Positions 56,022-64,000 of a DNA stretch of 64,000 nt are shown piece by piece (the first letter of the stretch is position 1; every line of letters begins with the position of its first letter). A program made the translations under genes and the position numbers. This DNA comes from Roseburia sp. AM59-24XD (lineage in GTDB: Bacteria; Bacillota; Clostridia; Lachnospirales; Lachnospiraceae), in NCBI RefSeq assembly GCF_003478445.1, contig NZ_QUET01000003.1, positions 62,001-126,000 on the forward strand. Reading direction: 5' to 3'. Under the pieces are notes generated by a model. The model saw only the letters and a program-made list of their open reading frames with translations, was not told the origin of the DNA and did no database searches.

Positions 56022-57236
56022 ATGCGGGGAATGATTGCAGGAAATATGTACGAACCATATCGCAGTGCGCGTGCCGGAAGAAAACTGCAGGCGTCAAACG
56101 GTGCGCAGCAGGGTGCGGAATACAGTCAGACTGCTTCCGGCTTTGCGGCAGAGGACGGTGTGCAGTACGATGTGTCCAGCGGCAGAAGCCGTGTGGCACA
56201 GCTTCTGAGTGAGCAGTACGGCGGCGCGGATATGTATAATGTATCTGTGCCAAAAAGCGCACAGGGCGAGGCGACAATAGCAAAGACAACGAAGGGCACT
56301 GACACGTCTGTACCCCAAAACGGACACACGAAGAAGGACACTGCGTCTACAAACACATCGATTATTCATTCAGGAGCTGTGTCAAAAAATGGACAGACAA
56401 GTGATGGATCTGACCTGACGATGAGTGAGGATGAACAGGATCAGAACGGGGAAACTATGCCATGGGACGATATTTCCGAGCAGGATATGGAATCGGATCT
56501 TTCCTATCTGGAGAACATGCTGAAGCGCCTGCAAGAGAGCCGGAAAAATGCTTCCAAAAACAAGACGAATACCAAGAAAGCATTATCCTACAGTTACCGA
56601 AGAGTATCTGCAGCGATTATGCGCGCCAAGACGCGGATCCAGGCGGGAAACGCACTAAGCTCTGCCAAGTCAGAGCTGGCAAGCCTCAAGAGAAAAGCAG
56701 GCTCCGGACAATACAAGGATGAAGAAATTCAGATCGCAGTCAATCACGCGAACAAGATGATCCGTGCAGCCCGCAAAAAGGTGGTAAATATGAAGCTTGA
56801 GGAAATGCATAAGCAGCATGATGACGGTACGGTGCGGGGCAGAAAGCAGAAAACCGAGGCGATTAAGAAAACAAAAGCAGTACGGGAGAATACCTCCGAA
56901 AAGGCGAAGCTTGATCAGCAGATGGAGTTAATGAAAAAGCGGTTAAAGCAGCTTTCCGAGGCGGAAAAGAACGGACACCGCCGGTCGGAAAATTACGAGC
57001 TTCTGCAGGCGGATATGGAATATTTAAAGAAAATGATCGATCTGATGCGTCATGAGCAGAACGGAACGAGCGATGACAACGAGCAGAATACCATTGATGC
57101 CGCAATGACGGAAGCTGTCGGTACGACAGAGACTACGGCAATGACCGGAACAGCATCGGAGGCAGCGGCTGACACAAGCGCTTCTGCGGCAGAGCTGGCA
57201 CAGCAGGGGATGGAAGCAACAGCGGCAGTAGATTAG
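56022..57236 (+). CDS. Coiled-coil protein of unknown function
   Basis: 404 residues, soluble and largely charged. It begins with RGMIAGNMYEPYRSARAGRK, then a Ser/Thr/Gly-rich disordered stretch to about 145. A long helical core (about 150-345) has many Lys, Arg and Glu and heptad-like spacing, including LSYSYRRVSAAIMRAKT and LDQQMELMKKRLKQLSEAEK. The tail is acidic, then Ala/Thr-rich. GGGAGGATG precedes the ATG. No domain is recognised; a cytoplasmic scaffold is the simplest guess. Confidence 0.7.
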   Translation: MRGMIAGNMYEPYRSARAGRKLQASNGAQQGAEYSQTASGFAAEDGVQYDVSSGRSRVAQLLSEQYGGADMYNVSVPKSAQGEATIAKTTKGTDTSVPQNGHTKKDTASTNTSIIHSGAVSKNGQTSDGSDLTMSEDEQDQNGETMPWDDISEQDMESDLSYLENMLKRLQESRKNASKNKTNTKKALSYSYRRVSAAIMRAKTRIQAGNALSSAKSELASLKRKAGSGQYKDEEIQIAVNHANKMIRAARKKVVNMKLEEMHKQHDDGTVRGRKQKTEAIKKTKAVRENTSEKAKLDQQMELMKKRLKQLSEAEKNGHRRSENYELLQADMEYLKKMIDLMRHEQNGTSDDNEQNTIDAAMTEAVGTTETTAMTGTASEAAADTSASAAELAQQGMEATAAVD

Positions 57237-57465
57237 TAAAATGTCAGGGAATCTCCAGCCCCCGGGCGCCTAAAACATTCAGTCCGCCGATTGCTGCATA
57301 GTCATCCGTATAATTGCGGATCGTGTCAAGTCCCTCGATAGAAACTGTGTCCGTATTTTGGGATACATTCTCTTGTGAAAAAATTCCGAGTCTATTATCA
57401 TATAATATCTTACAATTTAGTTTATAAATCAAATAAATTATGATCCCAAAGCAAAGTTTCGTATA
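57237..57465 (-). other. Gap with a possible 3' gene remnant
   Basis: On the minus strand the last 35 codons of an 89-codon frame (57244-57513) read like the end of a real protein (IEGLDTIRNYTDDYAAIGGLNVLGARGLEIP) and are GC-richer than the rest, which looks random. Probably the tail of a lost gene; no ribosome site or start. Confidence 0.35.
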
Positions 57466-57494
57466 ATGACATTGCTTTAAATATGTGGTATACT
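57466..57494 (+). promoter_or_regulatory. Promoter of the OPT/pepD operon
   Basis: ATGACA (57466-57471), 17 bases, TATACT (57489-57494), about 70 bases before the transporter start. Confidence 0.6.
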
Positions 57495-57563
57495 TTAGGT
57501 TACGGACAAGCATAATATAAATACGGTTTTGAATAAAGATTATATTATGAATTGAGGTCTGTT

Positions 57564-59501
57564 ATGAACGAGAATAAGAACTTTAAACCTGTTGTTCCTG
57601 CGCACAAAAGGCTGCCGGAATTTACTCCGGTATCGTTGATGCTGGGTCTTTTGCTGGCAGTGGTTTTTGGAGCAGCTAATGCATATCTCGGACTGCGTGT
57701 TGGAATGACGGTTTCGGCATCAATCCCGGCGGCGGTTTTGTCGATGGGCATCCTAAGGTATATTCTGCGGCGGGATTCCATATTGGAGAATAATATGGTT
57801 CAGACGATCGGCTCTGCCGGCGAATCCCTGGCGGCGGGTGCGATATTTACCATGCCGGCGTTGTTTATGTGGGCGCAGGAAAGCACAGAGGTTGCGATGC
57901 CTTCTTTTACGGAGATTGCAGCAGTATCCGTCTGCGGAGGTCTGCTGGGTGTCCTGTTTATGGTACCCCTCCGCCGTGCATTGATCGTGGAGGAGCATGG
58001 TGCGCTTCCGTTCCCGGAGGGGACGGCGTGTGCAGAGGTGCTGCTTGCCGGTGAGGAAGGCGGTGCAGGTTCGAAGGTTGTATTTGCAGGTCTTGGACTT
58101 TCTGCGTTGTATAAGTTTATTACGGAGGGACTGCAGCTATTTCCGTCACGGGTTCACTGGAATATCCGTCCGCTGCGGACGGGATTTGGACTGGATGTAC
58201 TGCCGGCACTGACCGGTGTCGGTTTTATTTGTGGATTCCGCGTGGCGTCCAATATGTTTGCCGGAGGCGTGCTTGGCTGGTTTGTATTGATTCCGGCGAT
58301 CATGCTTTTCGGTGCGGACAATGTGATCGCACCGGGCATGGAGGCGATCTCTTCGATGGACGTCTGGGATATCTGGGGCAGCTATATCCGTTATATCGGT
58401 GCGGGAGCTGTTGCAGCAGGAGGTATTATCAGTCTGATCAGAACGTTTCCGGTGATCCTTCGTACCTTCGCCGCTGCAATGAAAGGGATCGGAGGCGGAG
58501 AGCAGGATACCCTGCGTACCTCGAAGGAGCTTCCGATGGGGGCGGTGCTTGCCGGAATTTTGCTGATCGCTGTAGTGATATGGCTTCTTCCGTCGGTGCC
58601 GGTACGGCTGTTTGGGGCGATGCTTGTCGTGATTTTCGGATTTTTCTTTGCTACGGTGTCAAGCAGGATGGTCGGTCTGGTGGGATCGTCGAACAACCCG
58701 GTTTCCGGCATGGCGATCGCGACCCTTCTGATCGCAACAGCACTGCTGAAAGGAACAGGGATGACCGGCTACGTTGGTATGGTATCGGCAATCTGCGTGG
58801 GAACCGTGATATGTATTGTGGCGGCGATGGCGGGGGATACCTCGCAGGATCTTAAGACCGGATATATCGTTGGCGCAACGCCACTATGGCAGCAGATCGG
58901 GGAACTGATCGGTGCAGTGGTCGCAGCACTGACGATCGGTGGCGTGATGTATCTGCTCAATGCAGCGTGGGGCTTTGGCAATTCCGTGCAGCTGCCGGCG
59001 CCGCAGGCAACATTAATGAAGCTTGTGGTGGAAGGCGTGATGGGAGGAACACTTCCGTGGGGCCTTGTGTTTTGCGGTGCATTCGTGGCTGTTGTGATCG
59101 AGATCCTCGGACTGCCGGTGCTTCCGATCGCGATTGGTTTATATCTGCCGATCCACCTATCAGCACCGATATTTGCAGGCGGTATGCTGCGGCGGATCAT
59201 AGAGTCCCGAAAAGCGGACAGTGAAGAACAAAGAGGGAGGCAGAAGCTTCGCGTTGACAGAGGTATTTTATACAGTTCCGGACTGATTGCCGGGGAGGGG
59301 CTGGTTGGTATATTACTGGCGATTCTGGCGGTGATACCGTATCATGGCGGTTCGCTGGCAGATGTGGTTCAGATTGGATTTTCTTTTGGCAATATCGGCG
59401 GACTTGCAGCGTTTGGTCTGCTGCTTGCATCGATGGTATACTTTATAATGGAGGCGAAACATGGCAGTATTAACGGGGATAGAACCCAAGGAGGTATTTG
59501 A
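57564..59501 (+). CDS. OPT-family oligopeptide transporter
   Basis: A 645-residue integral membrane protein with 14 or more helices. It opens with FTPVSLMLGLLLAVVFGAANAYLGLRVGMTVSASIPAAVLSM and NMVQTIGSAGESLAAG, both strong OPT motifs. A middle soluble loop is followed by NPVSGMAIATLLI and the end helices. OPT proteins import small peptides or metal chelates with protons. It overlaps the dipeptidase gene by 41 bases, which points to peptides. GAGG lies 8 bases before the ATG at 57564. Confidence 0.92.
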   Translation: MNENKNFKPVVPAHKRLPEFTPVSLMLGLLLAVVFGAANAYLGLRVGMTVSASIPAAVLSMGILRYILRRDSILENNMVQTIGSAGESLAAGAIFTMPALFMWAQESTEVAMPSFTEIAAVSVCGGLLGVLFMVPLRRALIVEEHGALPFPEGTACAEVLLAGEEGGAGSKVVFAGLGLSALYKFITEGLQLFPSRVHWNIRPLRTGFGLDVLPALTGVGFICGFRVASNMFAGGVLGWFVLIPAIMLFGADNVIAPGMEAISSMDVWDIWGSYIRYIGAGAVAAGGIISLIRTFPVILRTFAAAMKGIGGGEQDTLRTSKELPMGAVLAGILLIAVVIWLLPSVPVRLFGAMLVVIFGFFFATVSSRMVGLVGSSNNPVSGMAIATLLIATALLKGTGMTGYVGMVSAICVGTVICIVAAMAGDTSQDLKTGYIVGATPLWQQIGELIGAVVAALTIGGVMYLLNAAWGFGNSVQLPAPQATLMKLVVEGVMGGTLPWGLVFCGAFVAVVIEILGLPVLPIAIGLYLPIHLSAPIFAGGMLRRIIESRKADSEEQRGRQKLRVDRGILYSSGLIAGEGLVGILLAILAVIPYHGGSLADVVQIGFSFGNIGGLAAFGLLLASMVYFIMEAKHGSINGDRTQGGI

Positions 59502-60903
59502 CTGGTTTGAACAGATCTGTGCAATTCCGCACGGGTCATCCGACACGAAGCGGATCAGCGATTTTCTGGTGGACTTTGCGGTTCAGAGAGGACTGCGGTA
59601 CCGTCAGGACGAATGGAATAATGTGATCATATGGAAGGATGCATCGGCAGGGTATGAGCAGTCGGCACCGGTTATGCTGCAGGGGCATATGGACATGGTC
59701 TGTGAAAAGGAAGCGGACTGTGACATTGACTTTGCACAGGAAGGTCTCCGGCTTAAGCTGGAAGGCAGTGTAATCTCGGCAGAGGGAACAACGCTTGGTG
59801 GTGATGATGGCATTGCGGTAGCATATGCGCTTGCGATCCTTGATGATGAGACAATACAGCATCCGCCGTTAGAGGCGGTATTTACCGTGGATGAGGAGAT
59901 CGGCATGCTTGGAGCTGCCGCGATCGACTGCTCTGATCTGCGTTCCCGCATCATGTTAAATCTTGATTCGGAGGATGAGGGACATCTTCTGGTAAGCTGT
60001 GCCGGAGGCGTGACCGCGGAGGCGCATTTACCGGTGAAGTGGGAGCAGACAGACGGTGAACAGATCCGCCTTACGGTGACCGGTCTGATGGGCGGTCATT
60101 CCGGCGTAGAGATCGACAAGGGACGTGCCAATGCCTGCCGGTTGTTGGGGAGAACCCTTTTCACCCTGAAGGATTCCTGTCATTTCCGCCTGCTTCGTCT
60201 GGACGGCGGACTGAAGGACAATGCGATCCCGAGGGAGGCGACAGCGTTGCTTCTCTGCGAGGACGGAGACGGTGAGCGGGTGATTCGCGAGCTGGAGAAG
60301 GTGTACCAAAATGAGTACAGACAAACAGATCCATCGATTCGTCTTGTGTGGGAAAGCACTGGGACGAAAATGGGACAGAGAGCGATGACACAGCATTCCA
60401 CGGACGATGTCATTGCGGCACTGGTGAATCTGCCGGGGGGCATACAGCGCATGAGTTTCGATATCCCGGGGCTGGTACAGACTTCCTTGAATCTGGGAAT
60501 TATGATAACCCGGGAAGAAGAGGTATCGTTTTCTTTTTCGGTGCGGAGCAGTATCGGCACTGAGAAAGAAGAACTGGTGCAGAGGATCCGGTGTCTTATG
60601 GAGGCGCTTGGCGGAAGTGTGACCTGTACGGGAGCATATCCGGCATGGGAATATCGTGAGGATTCGCCGCTGCGCGAGCTGATGATACAGATTTACGAGG
60701 AGCAGTATGGTGAAAAGCCGGTGGTTGAGGCTCTTCATGCCGGTGTGGAATGCGGGCTGTTTGCCGGCAAGCTGCAGGGTCTTGACTGTGTTTCCTTCGG
60801 ACCGGATATGGATGATATCCACACACCGAAGGAGTCCATGAATGTGGACAGTGTCCGCAGGACATGGGATTATGTGATTGAGATATTGAGAAGGTTAAGG
60901 TAG
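59461..60903 (+). CDS. pepD: Aminoacyl-histidine dipeptidase (PepD, M20 family)
   Basis: A 480-residue zinc dipeptidase of broad specificity. The M20 metal site is clear: GHMDMVCEK with His and Asp, LGGDDGIAVAYALAIL, DEEIGMLGA with the catalytic Glu pair, LNLDSEDEG, and near the end a His in DDIHTPKESM. The lid domain has GLMGGHSGVEIDKGR. It cleaves peptides brought in by the transporter whose end it overlaps. TGGAGGCG precedes the ATG. Confidence 0.93.
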   Translation: MAVLTGIEPKEVFDWFEQICAIPHGSSDTKRISDFLVDFAVQRGLRYRQDEWNNVIIWKDASAGYEQSAPVMLQGHMDMVCEKEADCDIDFAQEGLRLKLEGSVISAEGTTLGGDDGIAVAYALAILDDETIQHPPLEAVFTVDEEIGMLGAAAIDCSDLRSRIMLNLDSEDEGHLLVSCAGGVTAEAHLPVKWEQTDGEQIRLTVTGLMGGHSGVEIDKGRANACRLLGRTLFTLKDSCHFRLLRLDGGLKDNAIPREATALLLCEDGDGERVIRELEKVYQNEYRQTDPSIRLVWESTGTKMGQRAMTQHSTDDVIAALVNLPGGIQRMSFDIPGLVQTSLNLGIMITREEEVSFSFSVRSSIGTEKEELVQRIRCLMEALGGSVTCTGAYPAWEYREDSPLRELMIQIYEEQYGEKPVVEALHAGVECGLFAGKLQGLDCVSFGPDMDDIHTPKESMNVDSVRRTWDYVIEILRRLR

Positions 60904-60944
60904 AAGGTTGCAGGCGGCGGTAAGTCGCAGAAATGAGGAAAATT

Positions 60945-61775
60945 ATGGGGCAGTATTTGGTGGTATCCCGGGTGGAGAACCTTGAGGAGCATCTGGCACT
61001 TGCCAGAGAGTATGGTGTTGGGTTTGAGATCAATGATTTCTTTGATCCGGAGGTGTTGGAATCAAAGGAGCGGCAGAAGGAGATTATTGAAGCATATCAG
61101 AAAGCGGGGCTTCCGGAGGGCAGTACAATGCATGGCGCATTCCTGGATGTCGTGGTGTTCAGTCAGGATCCGCGCATGCGCGTGGTTTCGGAGTACCGTA
61201 TGCGGCAGAGTATGAAGATCGCTCAGAGTCTTGGTGTTAAAGGTGTTGTGTTTCACACCAATGTCAATCCGATGCTTTCTTCCAGAGAATACGATATGCA
61301 TGCGATTGACATGACGGTGGAATTTCTGAAAACACTTCTGTCCGATTTTCCGGACATAGAGATTTATCTGGAAAATATGTTTGATGCAACACCGGACGTG
61401 CTGGTACAGATTTCGGAACGACTGAAGGATTATCCGAACTATGGCGTGTGTTTTGATTATGCGCATGCGGTGATTTATGGATTTCCGGTGGCAATATGGA
61501 TAAGACAGCTTGCTCCGTATATGAAGCATATCCATATCAATGATAATGATCTGAAGCACGATCTGCATCTTGCGCTTGGCACAGGAAAGATCGTATGGAG
61601 TCAGTTTTTTGATTATTATGATACATATTTCGGAAGTTGCTCCGTGCTGATCGAGACAACGCAGCCGGAGGCACAGAGAATTTCATTAGAGTATTTGACA
61701 CAGCTTGGAGAATGTTTACCGGAAGCCGGCAGTGAGCAGGCTGAGAAAGGAATGAATGACTTATATGGAGAATAG
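60945..61775 (+). CDS. Sugar phosphate isomerase/epimerase-like protein
   Basis: A 276-residue TIM-barrel of the AP-endonuclease-2/xylose-isomerase-like family: YGVGFEINDFF, STMHGAFLDV, VVFHTNVNP, IYLENMFD with a metal Glu, GVCFDYAHA with Asp-His, HIHINDND and VLIETT. Metal ligands of the family (Glu, Asp, His, Glu) are all in place. Substrate is unknown. The ATG at 60945 (GAGG 6 bases upstream) is better than 60933. It overlaps the next gene by 11 bases. Confidence 0.85.
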   Translation: MGQYLVVSRVENLEEHLALAREYGVGFEINDFFDPEVLESKERQKEIIEAYQKAGLPEGSTMHGAFLDVVVFSQDPRMRVVSEYRMRQSMKIAQSLGVKGVVFHTNVNPMLSSREYDMHAIDMTVEFLKTLLSDFPDIEIYLENMFDATPDVLVQISERLKDYPNYGVCFDYAHAVIYGFPVAIWIRQLAPYMKHIHINDNDLKHDLHLALGTGKIVWSQFFDYYDTYFGSCSVLIETTQPEAQRISLEYLTQLGECLPEAGSEQAEKGMNDLYGE

Positions 61776-62774
61776 GCGGGTATTAAATGCAGAGGAACTG
61801 TTGGAAAAATTTTTTCCTTTATGAATGAAATGGTAGATACGAAGGATTTCGCATCGACGATCCTGCTTTTGACGGAGCTTGGACGGACGCTCGCCAATTC
61901 CGAAAGAGCTTCGTTCTGGTACTGGGATAAAGCCAAAAAGCAGTATTGGACGCTTGTGGCACTTGACAGTCCCCGTATTGTGGTTCCGGAGGGGAGCGGT
62001 ATTGTCGGCGCATCCATTTCAGGTAATGAGACGATTCTGATCAACAATCCTTACGAGGATCCGAGATTTAACCCGGAGGTGGACAGGGAGACCGGATATC
62101 AGACTAGATCGATCCTCTGTATTCCGGTGACCAATTCGCGCGGCGAGGTCATTGGTGCTTATCAGGCGATCAACAAGATGGATGATAAGGGCTACTGGTA
62201 TTTTGACGACAGAGATGAGCGTCGTCTGGCGATGGCGGCGGTGTTCTGCGGCAAGACCTTAGAGTCCCAGATCTTGTACAGTGAATCGCAGCTTGACCAG
62301 CTGACCGGCTTGAAAAACAGACGCGGATATTATGAATATTACGAGAAAAATATTCTTCCTTATCTGCTGCGAAAGTCCTGTTCGATCGTGATGGGAGACA
62401 TTGATTTTTTCAAGCGGGTCAACGATACATATGGACACAATGCAGGGGATGTTGTTCTGAAATATATCGCATCGATCCTGCGCAATGCGGCGGGAGAAAT
62501 GGGTGAGGTGATCCGCTGGGGCGGCGAGGAATTTGTGATCCTTTTGAAGGACTGTGCCGTATCGCAGGCCTCTGTATTTGCAGAAAATATCCGCAAGAAG
62601 ATTGAGACCTCGATCTGCTATTTTGAAGATGTACCGATCCGGGTGACCATGTCCTTTGGTGTGAAGGCATTAGATCCGCATCTGACACCGGAGGAGAATG
62701 TGAAGAAAGTGGACGAGAAGCTTTATGAAGCAAAATCTACAGGACGCAACCGTGTTGCGTATGATGAAATCTGA
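61765..62774 (+). CDS. GAF-GGDEF diguanylate cyclase (frameshifted)
   Basis: A cytoplasmic c-di-GMP synthase. The natural start is ATG at 61765, overlapping the previous stop (MENRRVLNAEELLEK). The frame then breaks near 61805; one A in the A5 run gives KIFSFMNEMVDTKDF and a 336-residue protein. Residues about 25-165 are a GAF domain (FWYWDKAKKQYWTLVALD, SILCIPVTNSRGEVIGAYQ). The GGDEF domain follows: DQLTGLKNRRGYYEYY, GDIDFFKRVNDTYGHN, active RWGGEEFVIL. Lying between an isomerase-like gene and a TIR gene, it is part of a signalling group. Confidence 0.9.
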
Positions 62775-62789
62775 TATAGGGGGATGGTT

Positions 62790-63728
62790 GTGGCTATGAA
62801 CAAATCTGTTTTTATTAGTTACAGTTCCAAGGATGAGCGATACATTAAAAAGATGACGCAGATGCTGGAGAAAATGGGTATTACCTACTGGATCGCTCCG
62901 GACATGATTCCGGCAGGCTCCAATTATGCAAGGGAAATCCCGTCTGCGATCCAGAACTGTGATATTTTCCTGCTGGTACTTTCAAAGGCATCCCAGCAGT
63001 CGATCTGGGTGGAAAAGGAGATCGACAGTGCGATCTATTACCGTAAAACCATCGTGCCGTTTCAGATAGATGACAGCCCGATGACGGACATGTTCCGTTT
63101 CTATCTGAACAATGTGCAGACGATTTACTGTGCAAACCGTCCGAAGGATGCGATTGAAGAGCTGAAGCAGCGTCTGCGTACGCTTTTAAAGCTTACGGCA
63201 GAGAGTATACATAATCCGGGCGGAAAGAAAGATCGGGGAGAGAGCAGCACCAGCAAAGAAGAGACTACAGAAGGCAGAGATAGTGAGAACAAGGACGCAC
63301 CGACAGAGCAGGAAAGCGAGATTGCGATAGCACGCCGGAAGAGAGAATCCTTTCTTCGTTCAAGCGGAATTCCGACAGCGTGCGGATATTGCGGCGGAGA
63401 TCTTGAGAAGATCTCCCGCGGTGTGTACCGCTGTAGGAAATGCGGAAGAGAGAATTATGATTACTTTCAGACCGTGCGCAATTTCCTGCGCAAATACGGA
63501 GCGAAGCCGGCGATCATTATTGAGCGCGAGACCGGTGTGCCGCGCCATGTGATCGAGCAGTTTGTGTCAGACGAATATCTGGAGATTCCGAAGCTGGAGC
63601 CGATGCGTTTGTCCTGTGTGAAGTGTGGGGCATCGATCCGGACCGGCACGTTATGTGAGAACTGTAAGAATGCCCGGCCGCAGAAGCCGGCACGGTCAGG
63701 CGGAAGCTGGCATTCGAGCCGGAGGTAA
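62790..63728 (+). CDS. TIR-domain protein with C-terminal zinc ribbons
   Basis: About 312 residues. TIR domain (about 3-130): SVFISYSSKDERYIKKM, then APDMIPAGSNYAREIPSAI and SIWVEKEIDSAIYYRKTIVPF, with the Glu of WVEKE as the usual NAD-hydrolysis candidate. A disordered Glu/Ser/Lys linker follows, then two Cys clusters, CGYCGG...CRKCGR and CVKCGA...CENCK, as zinc ribbons around an HTH-like part (YGAKPAIIIERETGVPRHVIEQF). It starts at a GTG 6 bases after GGGGG, or ATG at 62796. TIR proteins in bacteria are often immune NADases; signalling scaffolds are also known. Confidence 0.85.
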   Translation: MAMNKSVFISYSSKDERYIKKMTQMLEKMGITYWIAPDMIPAGSNYAREIPSAIQNCDIFLLVLSKASQQSIWVEKEIDSAIYYRKTIVPFQIDDSPMTDMFRFYLNNVQTIYCANRPKDAIEELKQRLRTLLKLTAESIHNPGGKKDRGESSTSKEETTEGRDSENKDAPTEQESEIAIARRKRESFLRSSGIPTACGYCGGDLEKISRGVYRCRKCGRENYDYFQTVRNFLRKYGAKPAIIIERETGVPRHVIEQFVSDEYLEIPKLEPMRLSCVKCGASIRTGTLCENCKNARPQKPARSGGSWHSSRR

Positions 63729-63733
63729 ATGCT

Positions 63734-64000
63734 ATGGGGAGAAATATATGGGTGATCGGAAATGACCGCCATGAGATGATCGAGGCGCAGAGGCGGATCA
63801 ACTCCACCGGAGGCATGCGTGCTGTCTGCAAGATGTCTTTTGAGGCGGTGCGTCGGGCGATCGAGGAGCGCGTACAGATCGAACGGTCTAGGCAGGACTG
63901 GAGGGAGGCTCCTTCTCTGATCATCGTCGACTATATGATGTCTAAGGGGGAAGAATTCCATACGGTTTCTTATATCCGCAAGCAGAAGGATCTTGCGGGT
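63734..64000 (+). CDS. Receiver-domain protein, partial (runs off window)
   Basis: 89 codons to the window edge: MGRNIWVIGNDRHEMIEAQRRI..., then SLIIVDYMMSKGEEFHTVSYIRKQKDL, which reads as a receiver-type strand with the phospho-acceptor Asp in IIVDY. GGAGG lies 8 bases before the ATG, and it begins 5 bases after the TIR gene's stop, so the two are co-transcribed. The rest and any output domain are beyond the window. Confidence 0.7.
   Translation, partial: MGRNIWVIGNDRHEMIEAQRRINSTGGMRAVCKMSFEAVRRAIEERVQIERSRQDWREAPSLIIVDYMMSKGEEFHTVSYIRKQKDLAG

Noticed and set aside
57244..57513. 89-codon minus-strand gene before the OPT transporter
   Set aside because: No start site; only its last 35 codons look protein-like, so it is listed as a remnant rather than a gene.

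Overview
The window looks like chromosomal DNA from a gut-type Lachnospiraceae bacterium (Clostridia). This rests on the overall gene repertoire: an F-type ATP synthase whose c subunit carries Na+ ligands, a fused FeoA-FeoB, DUF975 and OPT proteins, GGDEF proteins, LytTR signalling and strong GGAGG ribosome sites. No rRNA, tRNA or CRISPR array was seen. The genus cannot be fixed by eye.

Layout. 1-4.5 kb: ribosomal protein L25, FeoAB iron uptake, a broken DUF4143 ATPase and two small genes. 4.5-6.3 kb: an AT-rich two-gene cassette (SatD-like plus DUF3307-like) bounded by 50-bp direct repeats and inserted at the start of a CLC chloride-channel gene. 8.3-15.9 kb: the complete atp operon (accessory subunits, then B-E-F-H-A-G-D-C). 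16-22.7 kb: three ABC exporter genes with paralogous permease parts. 22.8-28.4 kb: tRNA-dihydrouridine synthase, a GH5 glycosidase, a DUF975 protein with an Asn/Gln-rich repeat tail, a diguanylate cyclase and a solute-binding lipoprotein with permuted lobes. 28.7-32.6 kb: an SH3b-NlpC/P60 cell-wall hydrolase, an Lrp regulator, a zinc-ribbon protein and lactate dehydrogenase. 33.3-36.4 kb: an NrtR-type regulator, a nicotinamidase-like hydrolase and nicotinate phosphoribosyltransferase form an NAD salvage operon behind a palindromic operator. 36.6-38.6 kb: metG.

38.7-50.2 kb is accessory DNA: an AlbA_2/Schlafen-type protein, a DUF4352 protein, a deletion scar joining a protein kinase to an HTH gene, a DUF4143 ATPase with paired operators, and an unfamiliar five-gene set (hypothetical, endonuclease/exonuclease/phosphatase-fold protein, double-AAA+ ATPase, two small proteins). 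50.3-53.5 kb: a phosphatidylethanolamine operon on the minus strand. 53.6-55.7 kb: a LytTR two-component system. 56-64 kb: a coiled-coil protein, then OPT peptide transporter, dipeptidase, sugar-phosphate isomerase-like protein, GAF-GGDEF, TIR-zinc-ribbon and a receiver-domain gene running off the end.

At least eight genes (feoB, atpH, dus, metG, the EEP-fold gene, the protein kinase, the LytTR-partner kinase, GAF-GGDEF) are each broken by what looks like one missing base, often in a short homopolymer. Several are housekeeping genes, so this is more likely sequencing or assembly error than biology. Those genes are annotated over their repaired extents.
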